Source: Pardosa pseudoannulata
Taxonomy: Eukaryota; Arthropoda; Arachnida; Araneae; Lycosidae
Length of the DNA stretch: 64,000 bases
Assembly (NCBI GenBank): GCA_032207245.1
Contig: CM063509.1
Span: 2,365,181-2,429,180 of the forward strand
Direction of reading: 5' to 3'
The position numbers and the translations under genes were made by a program. A model generated the notes under the pieces. The model was not told where the DNA came from. It worked only from the letters and a program-made list of their open reading frames with translations, and ran no database searches. Shown piece after piece: positions 10,090 through 22,747 of this stretch (position 1 is its first letter; each line of letters starts with the position of its first letter).

Positions 10090-10153
<64 letters not shown>
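10090..10153. repeat. (TA)n microsatellite
   Basis: About 32 uninterrupted TA units immediately left of repeat module M2. Confidence 0.97.
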
Positions 10154-10156
<3 letters not shown>

Positions 10157-10494
10157 ATGAGACTGACTTCTCGATGGGGGGTTGCAGTCATGGCCAGAAA
10201 AATTATACCGTTTCAGCTAAAGACCTTTATTAAGATAACTTTGAAGGACGGGTTCCCACTTCATCATAGGGACAAACTGAAGGGTCAGCTAACATGAAGT
10301 TCTATGTACAAGACACTTGACTCCTGGGTCGACATCTGTGGGAAAATATCTCTAGAAAAATCTGTCTCCGCTAGCGTGTATCTCCTTTTTATTGGGAAAT
10401 TTCCTAAATGGTCCGCTAGGGCCATGTAGGTTTATAATTGGTCAGGCCCCTTCTCCGAGGGCGTAACCTGTAGCCCCAGTGGCGACAGGATTCG
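10154..10494 (+). repeat. Microsatellite-flanked repeat module M2, copy 1
   Basis: About 340 bp align with the reverse complement of 27430-27787. Anchors are GGTTGCAGTCATGGCC, AGCTAAAGACCTTTATTAAG, ACGGGTTCCCA, GTGGGAAAATATCT and CCCCTTCTCC. Both copies lie against TA- or CA-type microsatellites. No coding capacity was seen and the element class is unknown. Confidence 0.75.
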
Positions 10495-10559
<65 letters not shown>

Positions 10560-10569
10560 CTATATATAA

Positions 10570-10606
<37 letters not shown>

Positions 10607-10650
10607 CATATATATATACATATATATATATATGTGTATATGTATATGTA
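10495..10650. repeat. (TA)n microsatellite with interruptions
   Basis: TA repeats with occasional TG or TACA variants. The Ile/Tyr open frames here are not genes. Confidence 0.97.
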
Positions 10651-10868
10651 TTAAATTAAGCACTTTACATAGTACTATTAAGTATCGTAATAAATGTATA
10701 ACTACTTTGATTATGTTAAGAGGCACAATAAACTATTACATAAATAAGAATCTAATAAAAATGTACAAAACCTGATCATTTTAAGGACAAAAAAAACTTA
10801 GTAATAATAAAAAAAATTCCTACAGCATAATTTTATATAATCTATTACATTTCAGTAAGGTTAACGTT

Positions 10869-11165
10869 TTATGACCATTCTGAAAATGTTTGGTGTAAAT
10901 TCTCGAAGAAGAACTTGGAGCCCCAGTCTTGCTTTTTCGAAGCTTTTATCCGAAGCATTCGCGATGTAGAATCATTAGGAAAGCAATAAAATCCAATATT
11001 TTCACCTTTTTTAAAACGCTTAGTACAGCCATACGTATAACAGCTTGTTACCATTTTCAGATAATTGACCAAATTAAAACCCCAATTCAAATGTTTTGCC
11101 AACGAGGAAGTGGAGCTGCAATTTTTGCTGCAATTGACGTCATGCGCACATTCGCTATCGTCCAA
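10869..11165 (-). pseudogene. THAP zinc-finger domain fragment
   Basis: From Met38 of the open frame (codon at 11054) the protein reads VTSCYTYGCTKRF, then IGFYCFPND, then RIKASKKQDW. This matches the N-terminal part of a THAP finger: M(V)xxCxxxxCxxR, the (F/Y)xxFP block, and a basic helix ending near DW. THAP proteins bind DNA through a C2CH zinc site, and the family includes P-element-type transposases and host regulators. The usual KxW tryptophan is absent. I cannot identify the closing C and H, so the domain is truncated or exon-split. No other THAP-protein features follow. A P-element relic is more likely than a working exon. Confidence 0.55.
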
Positions 11166-11400
11166 AGAAGCAGGGCCTGATTAAAGCAAGGGCCGACTGG
11201 GACTAGGCCCTGTGTCCCCTAATTTTAGGAGCCCCCTAAAATTTGGTACTTCATTATTAAATTTAAAGAATTTATATAACAAAACTTGAAAATGTTTTTT
11301 GTTAATCAAATGTTCAGTTTAAACTTTTAGTATTTATTTATAATAACTCATAGCATACATGAAGAAATTTATTATGGTTTGCAGCCATTAAAAGAACATA

Positions 11401-12178
11401 CAGGGTATCTGCCAAAATAAAATTTTTCAAATCCATGACTTTTCACGACTTTCCCTGATTTAGCAGATCATTTTCCATGATTTTAAAAAGCTTTCGTTAA
11501 AAGTATATATGAATAAAACTTCTGATGTACATACAAATAAAATATATGCTTTTAGCATTAATTAGAAAAATTATAGGAATTTTATCCTAAAAAAACTATA
11601 AACTTACTTTATAAGTGTTAATAAACTCACATAAAAATAAAATTTTGTATCTACATACCTAAGTTTAATCCTATAGCCATTTTTCGATCAAAATGTTTCC
11701 AATTTGAATTCGGGGTACTTTGGTATTATCCGGGTGACCACGAATAATAGCCAAATATAACCCTATAATGTATATATACAATATCCCCAGAGATAAACTT
11801 ATATTTTGTGCAAAAATCTTAACTAACTTTTATTAAAAAATAATGAATATTATATTAATAAAATTTTAATCTACAATTTAAGAAAAAAACCCAGAATAAT
11901 ATACATTTACCCACCTATTAAGCTTTCTCGCTTTGAGTTTCCTTGGTGAACAAATTTTACTTGGCAATAGGGTCACTAGGATAATACTTAAGTACCAAAC
12001 TCAGTAACTTCCAGCCAAATGACAAGTAAAAATGGAATTAAACAATGCATTTTTTTTTTAATCGGTAGTTTAGCGGATCCATGACTTTTACTCATTTTGA
12101 TTGAAAAATCAAGACTTTCCACGACAAAATTAATCCATTGTCTAAATCCATGATTTTCCATGACTTTCCAGGAAACCA
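11401..12178. mobile_element. hAT-like element, family 3
   Basis: The left end is CAGGGTATCTGCC. The right end is an eroded inverted match. Flanking 8 bp are AGAACATA (11393-11400) and TGAACATA (12179-12186), 7 of 8 identical. Both sub-terminal regions carry repeats of CCATGACTTT and TCCATGATTTTCC, a common sub-terminal motif of hAT MITEs. About 780 bp long. No transposase remains were recognised inside. Confidence 0.7.
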
Positions 12179-12186
12179 TGAACATA

Positions 12187-13633
12187 GTACTGGAACAACA
12201 GTTTATTACATTTAACATTTATAATAGGAATCCTTAAGAAAATAATTTACAAAATATTAAAGGAAAAAAAAAGCATTTATCTTATATATTATATAATATA
12301 AATTAGTAATAAATTAAAAATTTCTGCCAGTTACAAAGAAATATTAGCACTTTCTATTATATTTCTGAAACTTAGATACGATTGTTATTTGCTTAACAAT
12401 TTTATTATTTTTTTCTCATATTAATTTTGTCTTAAAATCTACAAATAGCTATTAATTGTTAATATTACCTATGCTATTTTATTTGAATTTTTATATAAAA
12501 ACTGAATTGCAAGTGTTACAATTTATATCCTTGAGGATAGACAGATTTTTGGCATTCGACTGTACTCCAATGGTATATAAACATAAAAAAATGAATATAA
12601 CCTTTCCTCTAAAAATATTCGTTTGCACCCTCTTTTATAAATTAACTAGCAAGCGTGGCCTACGATGAACTTAATGTATTACTTTTAAACAAAGATCTTT
12701 TTTTTCGTGCATAACTCTCTAAATTCGTCACAGTACAGTTCGAGTCATTGGCATATTTATATATTTCTATTATAAGCGTATTATAACAATATTCAGTTTT
12801 TATACTACTGTACGTTGATTAGCAACGTTAATAGATCTTGACATATTACGTGGTAGAACAGGAAGCAGAGGTTTTGACAGCAACAGTGGTAATTTTGTCG
12901 TTATTAATAAATGTTGTCCAAAATGAAGAAAATTTATGGCAAACCACATGGATTTGTATGAAACAGAAACACACATTCATATCGACAACCATATGAATAT
13001 TAAGATAAATATATATAAAATGAAAGGTTTTTATTTACCCATGAGAGTAGCTGAAATTTGTACTTTCTGTTGTTAGAATTTTGTTGATAAACATTTGTAA
13101 CGTAAAAATTAACGACGAATTAAGTTTAAAATTAGTTTTTATATAAAAATGCTATAATATGTGTCCCATAGAAATAAAAGTTAATCTCTTTATATCTCAA
13201 TTTCCAGGTCTACTCAGACGATGTTTAAATAATATAAAATAAGAAATGAATAAATGAGGTATTTAAAGTAATGACGTCATAATAATGAAAAGATATTGTT
13301 TTCACCTATTTATTATGTGATAAATTGAAAATTTGAATCTCCTGCTTTTAACCTGCGTTTAAAACAATGACATGGGATGACGTCACATTGCTAGAAATAT
13401 TTGCTTCTTTAACTTAGTTACGATGCGATAAATTAAAAAGTGAATCGTTTGTGGTTAACCGGGGAAAATAATGCTTGGAATAACGACATGAAACAATCGA
13501 AAAGAGGGGGAAGGAATGGATCTAGAACGTTCAAAATTTACAAAAACCTTCCCAGAGATATACCTAAGAATTTCCCAAATTTTCGGGCCAATTGGATGTA
13601 TGGTTTTTGAGTCAGACAGACAGACACAAATTC

Positions 13634-13636
<3 letters not shown>
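12187..13636. other. Unassigned AT-rich DNA
   Basis: No supported gene or repeat. The last 60 bp before the microsatellite (with GACAGACAGACA near 13614) resemble the sequence that often precedes TA tracts at the ends of some retroelements, but no further evidence supports this. Confidence 0.3.

Positions 13637-13688
<52 letters not shown>
13637..13688. repeat. (TA)n microsatellite
   Basis: About 26 TA units followed by a T-run. Confidence 0.97.
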
Positions 13689-13691
<3 letters not shown>

Positions 13692-13815
13692 TTTTTTTTT
13701 TTGCCTTGAAAGGAGGGTAGGAGGGGCGAAAGACTACCAGGCCCTGGGCATAATTTTGCCTTGATCGGGCCCTGCAAGGGAGTAATATTATCTACCTATA
13801 TGGTGGTCTGATAAT

Positions 13816-13819
<4 letters not shown>

Positions 13820-13861
<42 letters not shown>
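13820..13861. repeat. (TA)n microsatellite
   Basis: A short uninterrupted TA tract. Confidence 0.95.
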
Positions 13862-13863
<2 letters not shown>

Positions 13864-14647
13864 CTGCAGCTTGGTAATAGAGAATGCTATGAAAGCAAGT
13901 GCTTCCATATTGGAAATAATAATTATAAAAAAAAGAAATTATCAAAAGTGTACCACATTCGGTGGCTGCAATGCCGTGTTACGAAAAAAAAAAAGCGGGA
14001 ATCAGAAAACGAAATCTTCATTAGTTTTCAGTTTTTCAAATCTTCAAGAAATCCATTTATTTTTCATTATACTAAATCTCTCTAAACATTTTAAAGAATA
14101 ATTACCGGTATTTCCAAAGTATTCCAGGTCTGCCTGCTTTCGAATAATTGCGAAATCGCGAAATATAATGAAGTACGAGAATGACTGTGATTTTTTTTTA
14201 AAGTGTTTCAAAGCTATGTAATTAACAGCGAGGTCGAACTGCAAAATCAAGAGTTGTTTGATTATTTTGAAATAAAAATCTTATTATGAGAATGAAAATC
14301 GGATGTGTTTTTCTTTTATTCGTAATATTAAAAGGAAATCACGAGAGATAATTTTCATATACGATTAATGTCATTTGCAAGTTGTTAAAATCCACAAGTA
14401 ATCGTGTTTAATTAAAACTTTATTTCCACGTATAAAGAAGAAGAAAAAATGGAAAACGTATCATTATATGTTCTTGGAATCGAATAGAGGTCTGATTTCT
14501 GTATGTATATATTTGGAAGACATGATGTTCACGTTTTGGTTATTGCAGTGGATTTGGTTATTGAACTGATTTAAGGAGTGGGACACATAGAAAACCAGAA
14601 CATATAATAGAACCAGACATAAAACAGAACATAAGTTTTCTCTGCAA
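13862..14647. other. Unassigned AT-rich DNA
   Basis: No recognised coding or repeat signal. Confidence 0.35.
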
Positions 14648-14805
14648 TAGATGTCAATTTTCTGTCCATTCAGCATATTTCCCAACTGTCGCCGGCAAAT
14701 GGCTCGGTTTATTTTCTCGTTTCTGGTCCCTTGGGAAAAGTCTCGCTCTAGGGTACACCTCTGTTTCGGCAAAGTGTTTTTCGTATCCTTCTCTTGTCTG
14801 CCGTT
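14648..14805 (+). repeat. Dispersed repeat A, copy 2
   Basis: Inverted relative to copy 1 at 1440-1660 and ending where Helitron-like sequence begins. The alignment includes GATGTC.ATTTTCTGTC, the CCGGC.AATGGCTC block and GG.(T/G)CACCTCT. A nearby minus-strand open frame at 14654-14881 crosses the junction of the two repeats and is not a gene. Confidence 0.55.
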
Positions 14806-15585
14806 GAGGCAGGTAAAAAAATGGCTTGTTTTTTGGGCTGAGAATTATCTGGTACAAGCGCAATAATTTGTTTATCTTCATACTTCTCTAAAGTCTGTGA
14901 ATGCAGTTTTGAATCCCGTCGAACTCATTCGGTCAAACCATGTGGTTATGTATGAAAACAAACACACAAACTTCTTAATTTTGAAATATATATAACTTAA
15001 ACGATAGATATGAGTCCGTGAAATAGACTCCTAGACTTCTATGAACAAAAATAATCTGTGATTCAATTTGAAATTATCACATATGCACCTAATATATTAT
15101 TGAAGCCAAATATAAAAGAAAATTATGGACGTCATAACTAAGTTGAGCGATAAAACGCATGAAAATAATGCAGACGATATTTCAATAATTTGAGATAAGA
15201 AATGACTGAATGAGACGGAATGACGTCATCATGCTAGAAAAAAATGTTATTTTTACCTATTATGCGATAAATTTAATCACATGCTCTTAACCGGGGAAGA
15301 TAGAGCTCGAAAGGATGGCATTAAACGCTGGAAAAGGGGGAAGGGGTGGATTTCGAACGTTTTAAACACTCAGTATTTTTTGCTGTGATAGGAAGCCTAT
15401 TTATGCAAATTTATTTTAGAATCAGATCGATAGTTTAGGACAAGATAAACTTGACTCGCTTCGAATTTTGCTAACCCTAACTCGTCAAGAATCCAATATG
15501 GATGCCTCTATCCGTTCCAGGTCCAACCGCTTCATAAATGCGAGGACAGATGGACAGATAACTTAGGATATTATTATATAGGGGA
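14805..15585 (-). mobile_element. Non-autonomous Helitron, 3' truncated
   Basis: The 5' terminus TCCCCTATATAATAATATCC (minus strand, ending at 15585) is preceded by A. The body follows the 39951-40857 copy through GGATTTCGAACGTTTTAAA, TAACCGGGGAA, GACGTCAT and the AAACCATGTGGTTATGTATG module. It stops at GAGGCAGG, so the 3' hairpin and CTAG are missing. Family-wide evidence for Helitron identity is given at 39951-40857. No Rep/helicase coding sequence is present. Confidence 0.75.
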
Positions 15586-16572
15586 TTTTTTTTCCCACTT
15601 ACTCATAACAACTGGTTTAGTTCATATTGAGCCTGGCAAATATGTAGCGTTTATGAAATACGCTCCAGTATTTACCCGGCAATTTAAACCTGGTAAAATC
15701 TTGTAGCGAACATTAATGAATATAGTTGCAAATATATTTTTCGAGATACAGGGAAATAATGTTCTGCGTTGCCCATCCATTGTGTGATGTATTTATGTAT
15801 GCATACGAAACTAAGAATGTATGGTTGAACTTTTATGTGCGTGTGTATGTAATGATTTTTTTAAGGGCAGTTCATTGTGCTTTGGTTTGGACTGTCTCCG
15901 AAAAAAACCAATCATGGCTATGTCGTTCCATGGGGATCATCGTCCTGTCAGAAAACAAATCTCGACGTGGAGCCTCCGTCATTGACTCCGGAGGTTATTC
16001 TTTTCTGAAAATGTCAGGGTAAACCGATTTATTCTTAATGCAGACTCGTTTTGTCGACTCCTCCCCCCTCCAACTGGAACAGGTCCACCTCCACATTCAA
16101 ACCTCTTTATTGTGTTTTAGAATTGCCTCCATTTCTACTCTCTTATGAACGTCTAGTTTTGAAGGCGACGTTATGGCAGAATCATTGTGACTCCGATCTT
16201 TATTTTGTCACACATGACACATCTTTAAATTTCAGAATTCCATACTCCTGACAAAAATGATCTTACAAAAGAAAGGCTATGGCATATCTGGTTTGGTTTA
16301 AAAAAACTGCGACACGAGAGGAAAATACTTGCAAACATCGCACAAGGGTTGAAATGTACCTTAGTTGTAATATGCGCCTGATTCCTTACCTCTCTCCCAT
16401 CTGCATTTTTTTTTTCTTTTGTGTGTGTAGATCCACAGATATATCCTTTTCTAGGAGTACAGGGAGAAATGTTTCCTGCCAGCTTGGAACTCAGCATTCT
16501 TTTAATTCTAGCCCCCCACGCTGATCCTGTTTTTAAATTACTGTTTAACCCATTCATGTCTAGCGTCCTTTT
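15586..16572. other. Unassigned region
   Basis: A stop-free frame at 15726-16022 and others nearby lack recognisable domains. TTAACCCATTCATG at about 16544 looks like a piggyBac-type end beside the element that follows, but no partner end was found. Confidence 0.35.
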
Positions 16573-16576
16573 TTAA

Positions 16577-17222
16577 CCGCTTGCCTGATTATCCCGAGTT
16601 ATCTCGGGTTCGTATATATTGCAGTTAATTATTATCCCGAGAAAACTCGGGCGAATAAGAATTGGTCTGTACAATTTTGTTTTATCACGATTTTACTCGA
16701 CCTGGAGGAGATGAAAGGAAATACTCAGCTTTGATAGGTAGTTCGCCAAGCTTTGTTGGTTTGGCGGTCCTTTTGGCGGAACTGGTCACGTGTTTTGAAC
16801 TGATTAGAAAACTTATTTCAGAATATCATCGTGACGAGTTTTCTGCCACATCAGGAAAGCCCAGTATTAGTCATTCAGGTTAACCTTATGGCATTTTCCA
16901 GATATTATTTCTGCTAGTGCAAAAAAAAAAAAAAAATCAAATTCAGTGACATATTGCACAGAATGTCAGGTATCACTTTATGTTGCCCCTTACTTCAAAA
17001 ACTATCATACGAAGATATTTAACTTTGTTCCATTTGCCCGAGATACTCATGATAGTAAACTAATACTAAAAACTAAAAGCTTTTACACCTCTAAAAAATT
17101 AAAATGTCAACCTAAAACCTACATATTTTGTTTGGATTTATTTCCTTGTATTTAATAATAAAATAAAAAAATATGATGATTTTTTGCAATTTTTTTTTTT
17201 TTTAAATTTGTAAGGGAAGCGG
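16577..17222 (+). mobile_element. piggyBac-like element with sub-terminal hairpins and transposase remains
   Basis: A 646 bp element bounded by TTAA at 16573-16576 and 17223-17226. The inverted ends CCGCTTGCCT and CCGCTTCCCT match at 9 of 10 positions. Two hairpins follow the left end: CCCGAG-TTAT-CTCGGG at 16593-16608 and CCCGAG-AAAA-CTCGGG at 16636-16651. Plus-strand remnants of the transposase C-terminal third lie between, so the hairpins are at the 5' end, the same arrangement as in 7731-9229. Confidence 0.88.
16662..17155 (+). pseudogene. piggyBac transposase C-terminal remnant, frameshifted
   Basis: The first frame (16662-16883) includes FYHDF, a hydrophobic stretch, and ELIRKLISEYHRDEF, like the end of the piggyBac DDE domain. 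After a stop and an A-run of about 16 bases (16921-16936), a second frame reads TYCTECQVSLYVAPYFKNYH. This is the CxxC...Y/C..YH core of the C-terminal zinc ribbon; the usual C before F is replaced here by Y. The A-run probably carries the frameshift. The catalytic aspartates are absent, so the copy is inactive. Confidence 0.7.
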
Positions 17223-17347
17223 TTAAAGACAGATAAAATCCAGTTTATACAATTTTTATGTTATCTCGCTACTAGATGTCGCCCATAAAGCTTAGACGCA
17301 TAAGTTTAGTTTGGTTGGGTTTGGAGCATTATGATTGTTGTTGTTGT

Positions 17348-18765
<1,418 letters not shown>

Positions 18766-18984
18766 TTATTGTTGACTTATGCCACTTGGTCAAACCAAGC
18801 ACGACTGAACCGAAGGCTATTCGTACGAAGGCAAAGGGGTGAGCTTTTCGTTATTAACGAGTACCTCGAGGATGAAAGTACAACTTATACTCAAGTGGGC
18901 CCTTCTAATTTTGAAGCATGGACCAAGCAGATGGTTGGATGGATGGAGTTTTATGGCAGAGTCCTCTTGGGACATATTGAGCCA

Positions 18985-19471
18985 AACAAATAGTTAACAT
19001 TAATGCCATAAAGATCAAGTCAAAATAGCTATAAAAGGATGACGGAAGATATAAGTAAACAAGTATAAAATGCAAAAAACAGTGTAAAGTAGAGACAAAT
19101 CGAAAGTAAAAAAACCGCTATGAGGCATAAAATTCAGATGTAAGGGTAAAAACCAATGACTTTCGAAAAGGTAAAAAGTTCCGAATGTGGCGGCACATTT
19201 AAAAGATATTTGACATCAGGAGTAGAAGTTTTAAAATAATGGAGACGATGTTGATGGGAGAGTCGATCAGGGTGGACATGTCGGCCTTACAGATTTTACG
19301 CGTAGGTGCGTGATCTCCGAGTAAGAGATGACGATGGGTGAACCGTGTTAGGATGACATCATGCTTTCTGGACGACAGAGGGTGCCAATTTTCAATTTTT
19401 GGCTTGATATTGCGCAGTTTATGATCAATATTTATATCCCAAGCGCTCTGCCAAATTTTATGAAAGCAATC
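18985..19471 (-). mobile_element. LINE 3' end, 5' truncated
   Basis: The coding remnant described in the next entry is followed on the minus strand by about 210 bp of non-coding sequence ending near CTTTATGGCATTAATG and TAACTATTTG. The layout (RNase H-distal coding end, then a short 3' UTR) suits a Jockey- or I-type LINE. No target duplication was identified and the 3' boundary is approximate. Confidence 0.55.
19202..19471 (-). pseudogene. LINE ORF2 C-terminal fragment (after RNase H)
   Basis: The reading contains HKIWQSAWD, HKLRNIKPKIENW, DVILTRFTHRHLLLGDHAP, then a run ending near SPINIVSIILK. LINEs with an RNase H domain end with W(Q)..WD...KL..IKP....W, followed by R(L)R.GH...TH.YLL....P and a C..C zinc-like segment. 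Here the middle of that block is collapsed (RFTHRHLLL) and the cysteines are partly lost. The open frame continues upstream to 19690, but those 70 residues are not recognisable. Confidence 0.65.
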
Positions 19472-20555
19472 GTTCCCCAGAGTACCGAAATATCGTTTGC
19501 TGTCAAAATTTCCGCAATCTGACGTCAAGGTGACGTCACAACGAACGTTCGGTACGAACCGCAACTCCCAGAGTAAGGCCCGAGGACTTGAAGGGCATTG
19601 TGACCACGTGACCCAGTCCCCTTTAACGAACACGGCGAATCGGGCTCCGAACCCTCCAGTTGCTTTCGCCGACGGCGCTGCATGCTTCATAAGGGTGTTT
19701 CAAATAATGTCACATAAATAAAAATGTTTTCTGTTAATAAAAATGTTTAAACATTTTAATGATATTATTACGTACAATCTATGCAAAGTTGGAAGGGACT
19801 GTAAGTGTATTATTCGCTATCTTTTCCTGCGATATTTCGAAAGTACATAAATCAAGCGATTTGGTTTTTAATAAAAGGATGTAGGAAGCAATAGCGTTCA
19901 TTTTTTACGAGTTTGCATTATCTGATTTTACTCGCAAATATGCAGATTAAGAAATATATAGGAAATTTGCTGAAGCCATAGATACATTTTCGACAAAAAT
20001 CCGACTGCTGCCATATGCATATATAAATATTAATTCTCTCATTTTTCCTGCATTCGTACTCTAAATAAATAAAAAAAGGTCTTATCTTTATAAAAATGCG
20101 CAATTTTTGCATTTTTTAACGCTATTTATATAATATGAATTTCAATTCAACGTCCATAAACACTTCCTACCAATAAGTATTCATTTCAGTGTTGTAAGAT
20201 CCGCTATTAATTTATTTTCCTGATTTCGAATACCGTGCGCATTCCGAACTTCGGGGAAAAAATAAAAGCCTCTCCGTGGCCTTGGGGAAATGGTGAAAGA
20301 ACAATTTCTTAGTCATTCCGAGGCACGTTTGCCTGGGAGGCATATCCGAATTTTCGCTGTCATTTTCTCAGACATTATTCCATCCCAGTGTTCATTTCAC
20401 TTTCTCCCCCGTATTTGGGAAGAAGGGATCTTTTTTCTTCATACCATCCACGATAAGTTGCCCGTGACAGCAGTGGCCTACCCAGAAATAGATTGGGGAG
20501 AGGAGTTGCATATCGTCATTGCCTAAGAAGCTATTAAAGAAACATTTTTTTAATA
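19472..20555. other. Unassigned region
   Basis: No repeat partner or domain was recognised except CAGTGGCCTACCCAGAA at 20468-20484, a probable terminal fragment of the element type at 17348-18765. Confidence 0.3.
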
Positions 20556-20563
20556 GTTTAGAA

Positions 20564-21407
20564 CAGAGTTGGCATAATTTAAAGCATGATTTAAATCACT
20601 TGATTTTTATGAAAAAATCATTGATTTAAATCATTTCTTTTTCACTTTTTTTAAAAACTATATTCCAAAGACAGGAGAATTGGGAATCCGTCAGTACAGT
20701 AATACCAATAAGTAAATAGATACTACGTACTTTTCAAGAATTTAGGGTTTGTTATCAGAAAGTACGGAGTAGGGGTAGCGACAATGATTGATTATGACTT
20801 GTGGAATTCATTTTATGTAATGCGAGGTAGAGAGAGAGTATTACAGAACTTGAAATCCAGTTTGTCTTCTCCCCAACAACGACAGCCGTGGCTTCGTCTT
20901 CTGGAATGCAAAGACAGTTTCCTTCTTTTGGTATAGTTTGTTCTAGCCTTCGTAACCAATTAGGTGTGGATAAACCATCAAAGCGAGTGTTTTTACTGAA
21001 ACAATTAAATCCATAATTTAGTGCTTAAAAATAATGAAATAATTGTGATTTGTTTTTTTTTTAATAAATAGTTTGCATTAAAAGAATATTTAATTTTGTT
21101 CTTTCAATTGACATCTTATTGAGTTTGCACTATCCAATGACAAAATAATGGAATGTATTTAGATTAAAATTTATACATTTAATTTTAGGTAATCAGTGTG
21201 TAGAATATACTAGATATATGAGATGTTACTTCTTATAACAAACTATTCTATATATATTGCAAAAAACATAAAAACAACAATTAAAATGAGTATTCAGAAA
21301 AAAAAATCAAAGAAATTCGACTTAAATAAAAAAAAATCTGATTTAATCAAATAAATCTGATTATTTTGATATTTTTTAAAAAGATCATGATTTTTTTTCC
21401 AACCCTG
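20564..21407 (+). mobile_element. hAT-1 deletion derivative, copy 2
   Basis: An 844 bp element with left end CAGAGTTGGCAT and right end CCAACCCTG. The 8 bp target duplication GTTTAGAA is perfect (20556-20563 and 21408-21415). The dimerisation-domain segment lies on the plus strand at about 20780-21015, broken by frameshifts: ATGGSTG is lost, but a stretch equivalent to ATA.ASS.GM(Q)RQF.SFGIV remains. Confidence 0.92.
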
Positions 21408-21415
21408 GTTTAGAA

Positions 21416-21779
21416 TTAACAGTTTAAAAAATAGATGAATAACCAATATCAGTTTTATTTTTCCTATTTAAAATTTTTCGAAAATTGATATAATTTTCAT
21501 CAAGATAAAAAAAATTACAAAATAAAGATATTTTAAGGTAAAATAATAAAGAGAAAATAAAAACAAAATAACTAAACATATATAATAATTTTTGGCTTGT
21601 ACATTTCAAAGAAATATATACGAAATAGTTATTAGTGTAAAATATAAACATTTAAATCTTCACAAAATACTCAATAGTAAAGTTTATTTATTAATAAAGT
21701 TATTGAAACATTTTGAAAGACTAAAAAATGCTATAATTGAAACATAAACAAAGAATAATATAATACATGTATACATATG

Positions 21780-21841
<62 letters not shown>

Positions 21842-21842
21842 G

Positions 21843-21891
<49 letters not shown>

Positions 21892-22747
21892 ATGTATTCA
21901 AATCTAATTTATAGATTTTCTTGAATAAAAAGTAATGTCGAGTTGTGTTAAACCAAATTTTTAACCTTTTTTATATTTGGAGCTAAAATCACGTCTTGCA
22001 TGAATCATTTCATTTAGAGTTAAAATAAATAGAAAAATCTTAATAGTAGCATCTGTCATCAAGAGGAGAAAAAAAATCGCTTTTTTATGTTTAGTCACCT
22101 TTTAGTCACTTATTCTGTATTATTTGTCACTTTTCTCCCCTTTTTGAAAGTACCTCAGCAGTTGCAAGCCTGTACTTCTTAAAAACAGTTATTTTTCGAG
22201 GTAGTCTCTAGTGTCAAGTAAAACTCGTGTACGGTATTCGAAGGCGACAGATTTCCCTGCTGTGTCTTTATTGACATGACAAATAACGTCTTGTAGCAGG
22301 AGTCAGAACAATAAAGCTGTAACACACCTGTAATTGAGTCAGTTAGTGATGTGTTTACGAACCGGTACAATGCACTTTTGTTTTTCTTTTGTCTTGCAGG
22401 ACAGGTTGGATGACATCGTGTAAATCATTGACATTGTGTAAATGACAAGACTCTCGTGATATCGAAGGATCCTATGTTCGATAATTATATTAAGGTTCAG
22501 GTTATCGGGAGAGGTCAAAGAAGATATATGAAGAAACGTCTTCATTTACTCTCTCGCTCGCTTAAACCTCATGCTAGACTCTGTGAAAAAATCGTCCCCG
22601 AATCAATGGAAGGACATGACCGAGAGGTTCTGCCATTCTGTCACTCCGTTAACCCTTTAAATGTCACCCACATAAACTCTTTGAAATTTAATGAAAATAG
22701 TTTATAAATATTACCTAAGAACCTTATTAATGGAAAAAGTATTAAAA
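21416..22747. other. Unassigned AT-rich DNA with a microsatellite
   Basis: Only the (TA)n tract at 21783-21890 was recognised. TTAACCCTTTAAATG near 22650 resembles a piggyBac end without a partner. Confidence 0.35.
21783..21890. repeat. (TA)n microsatellite
   Basis: Two TA tracts separated by a TGTATAA interruption. Confidence 0.97.

Noticed and set aside
15726..16022. 98-codon open frame with a possible hydrophobic segment
   Set aside because: No recognisable motif, overlapping frames on the other strand nearby, and length within chance for this composition and scale.
19472..19690. N-terminal 70 residues of the 163-codon minus-strand frame as part of a LINE protein
   Set aside because: Only the later part matches the LINE C-terminal pattern. 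The upstream part has no similarity I can recognise and overlaps a plus-strand open frame.
22645..22670. TTAACCCTTTAAATG as a piggyBac end (similarly at 16544 and 53501)
   Set aside because: No inverted partner next to a second TTAA was found within a few kb, so the sites are unsupported.
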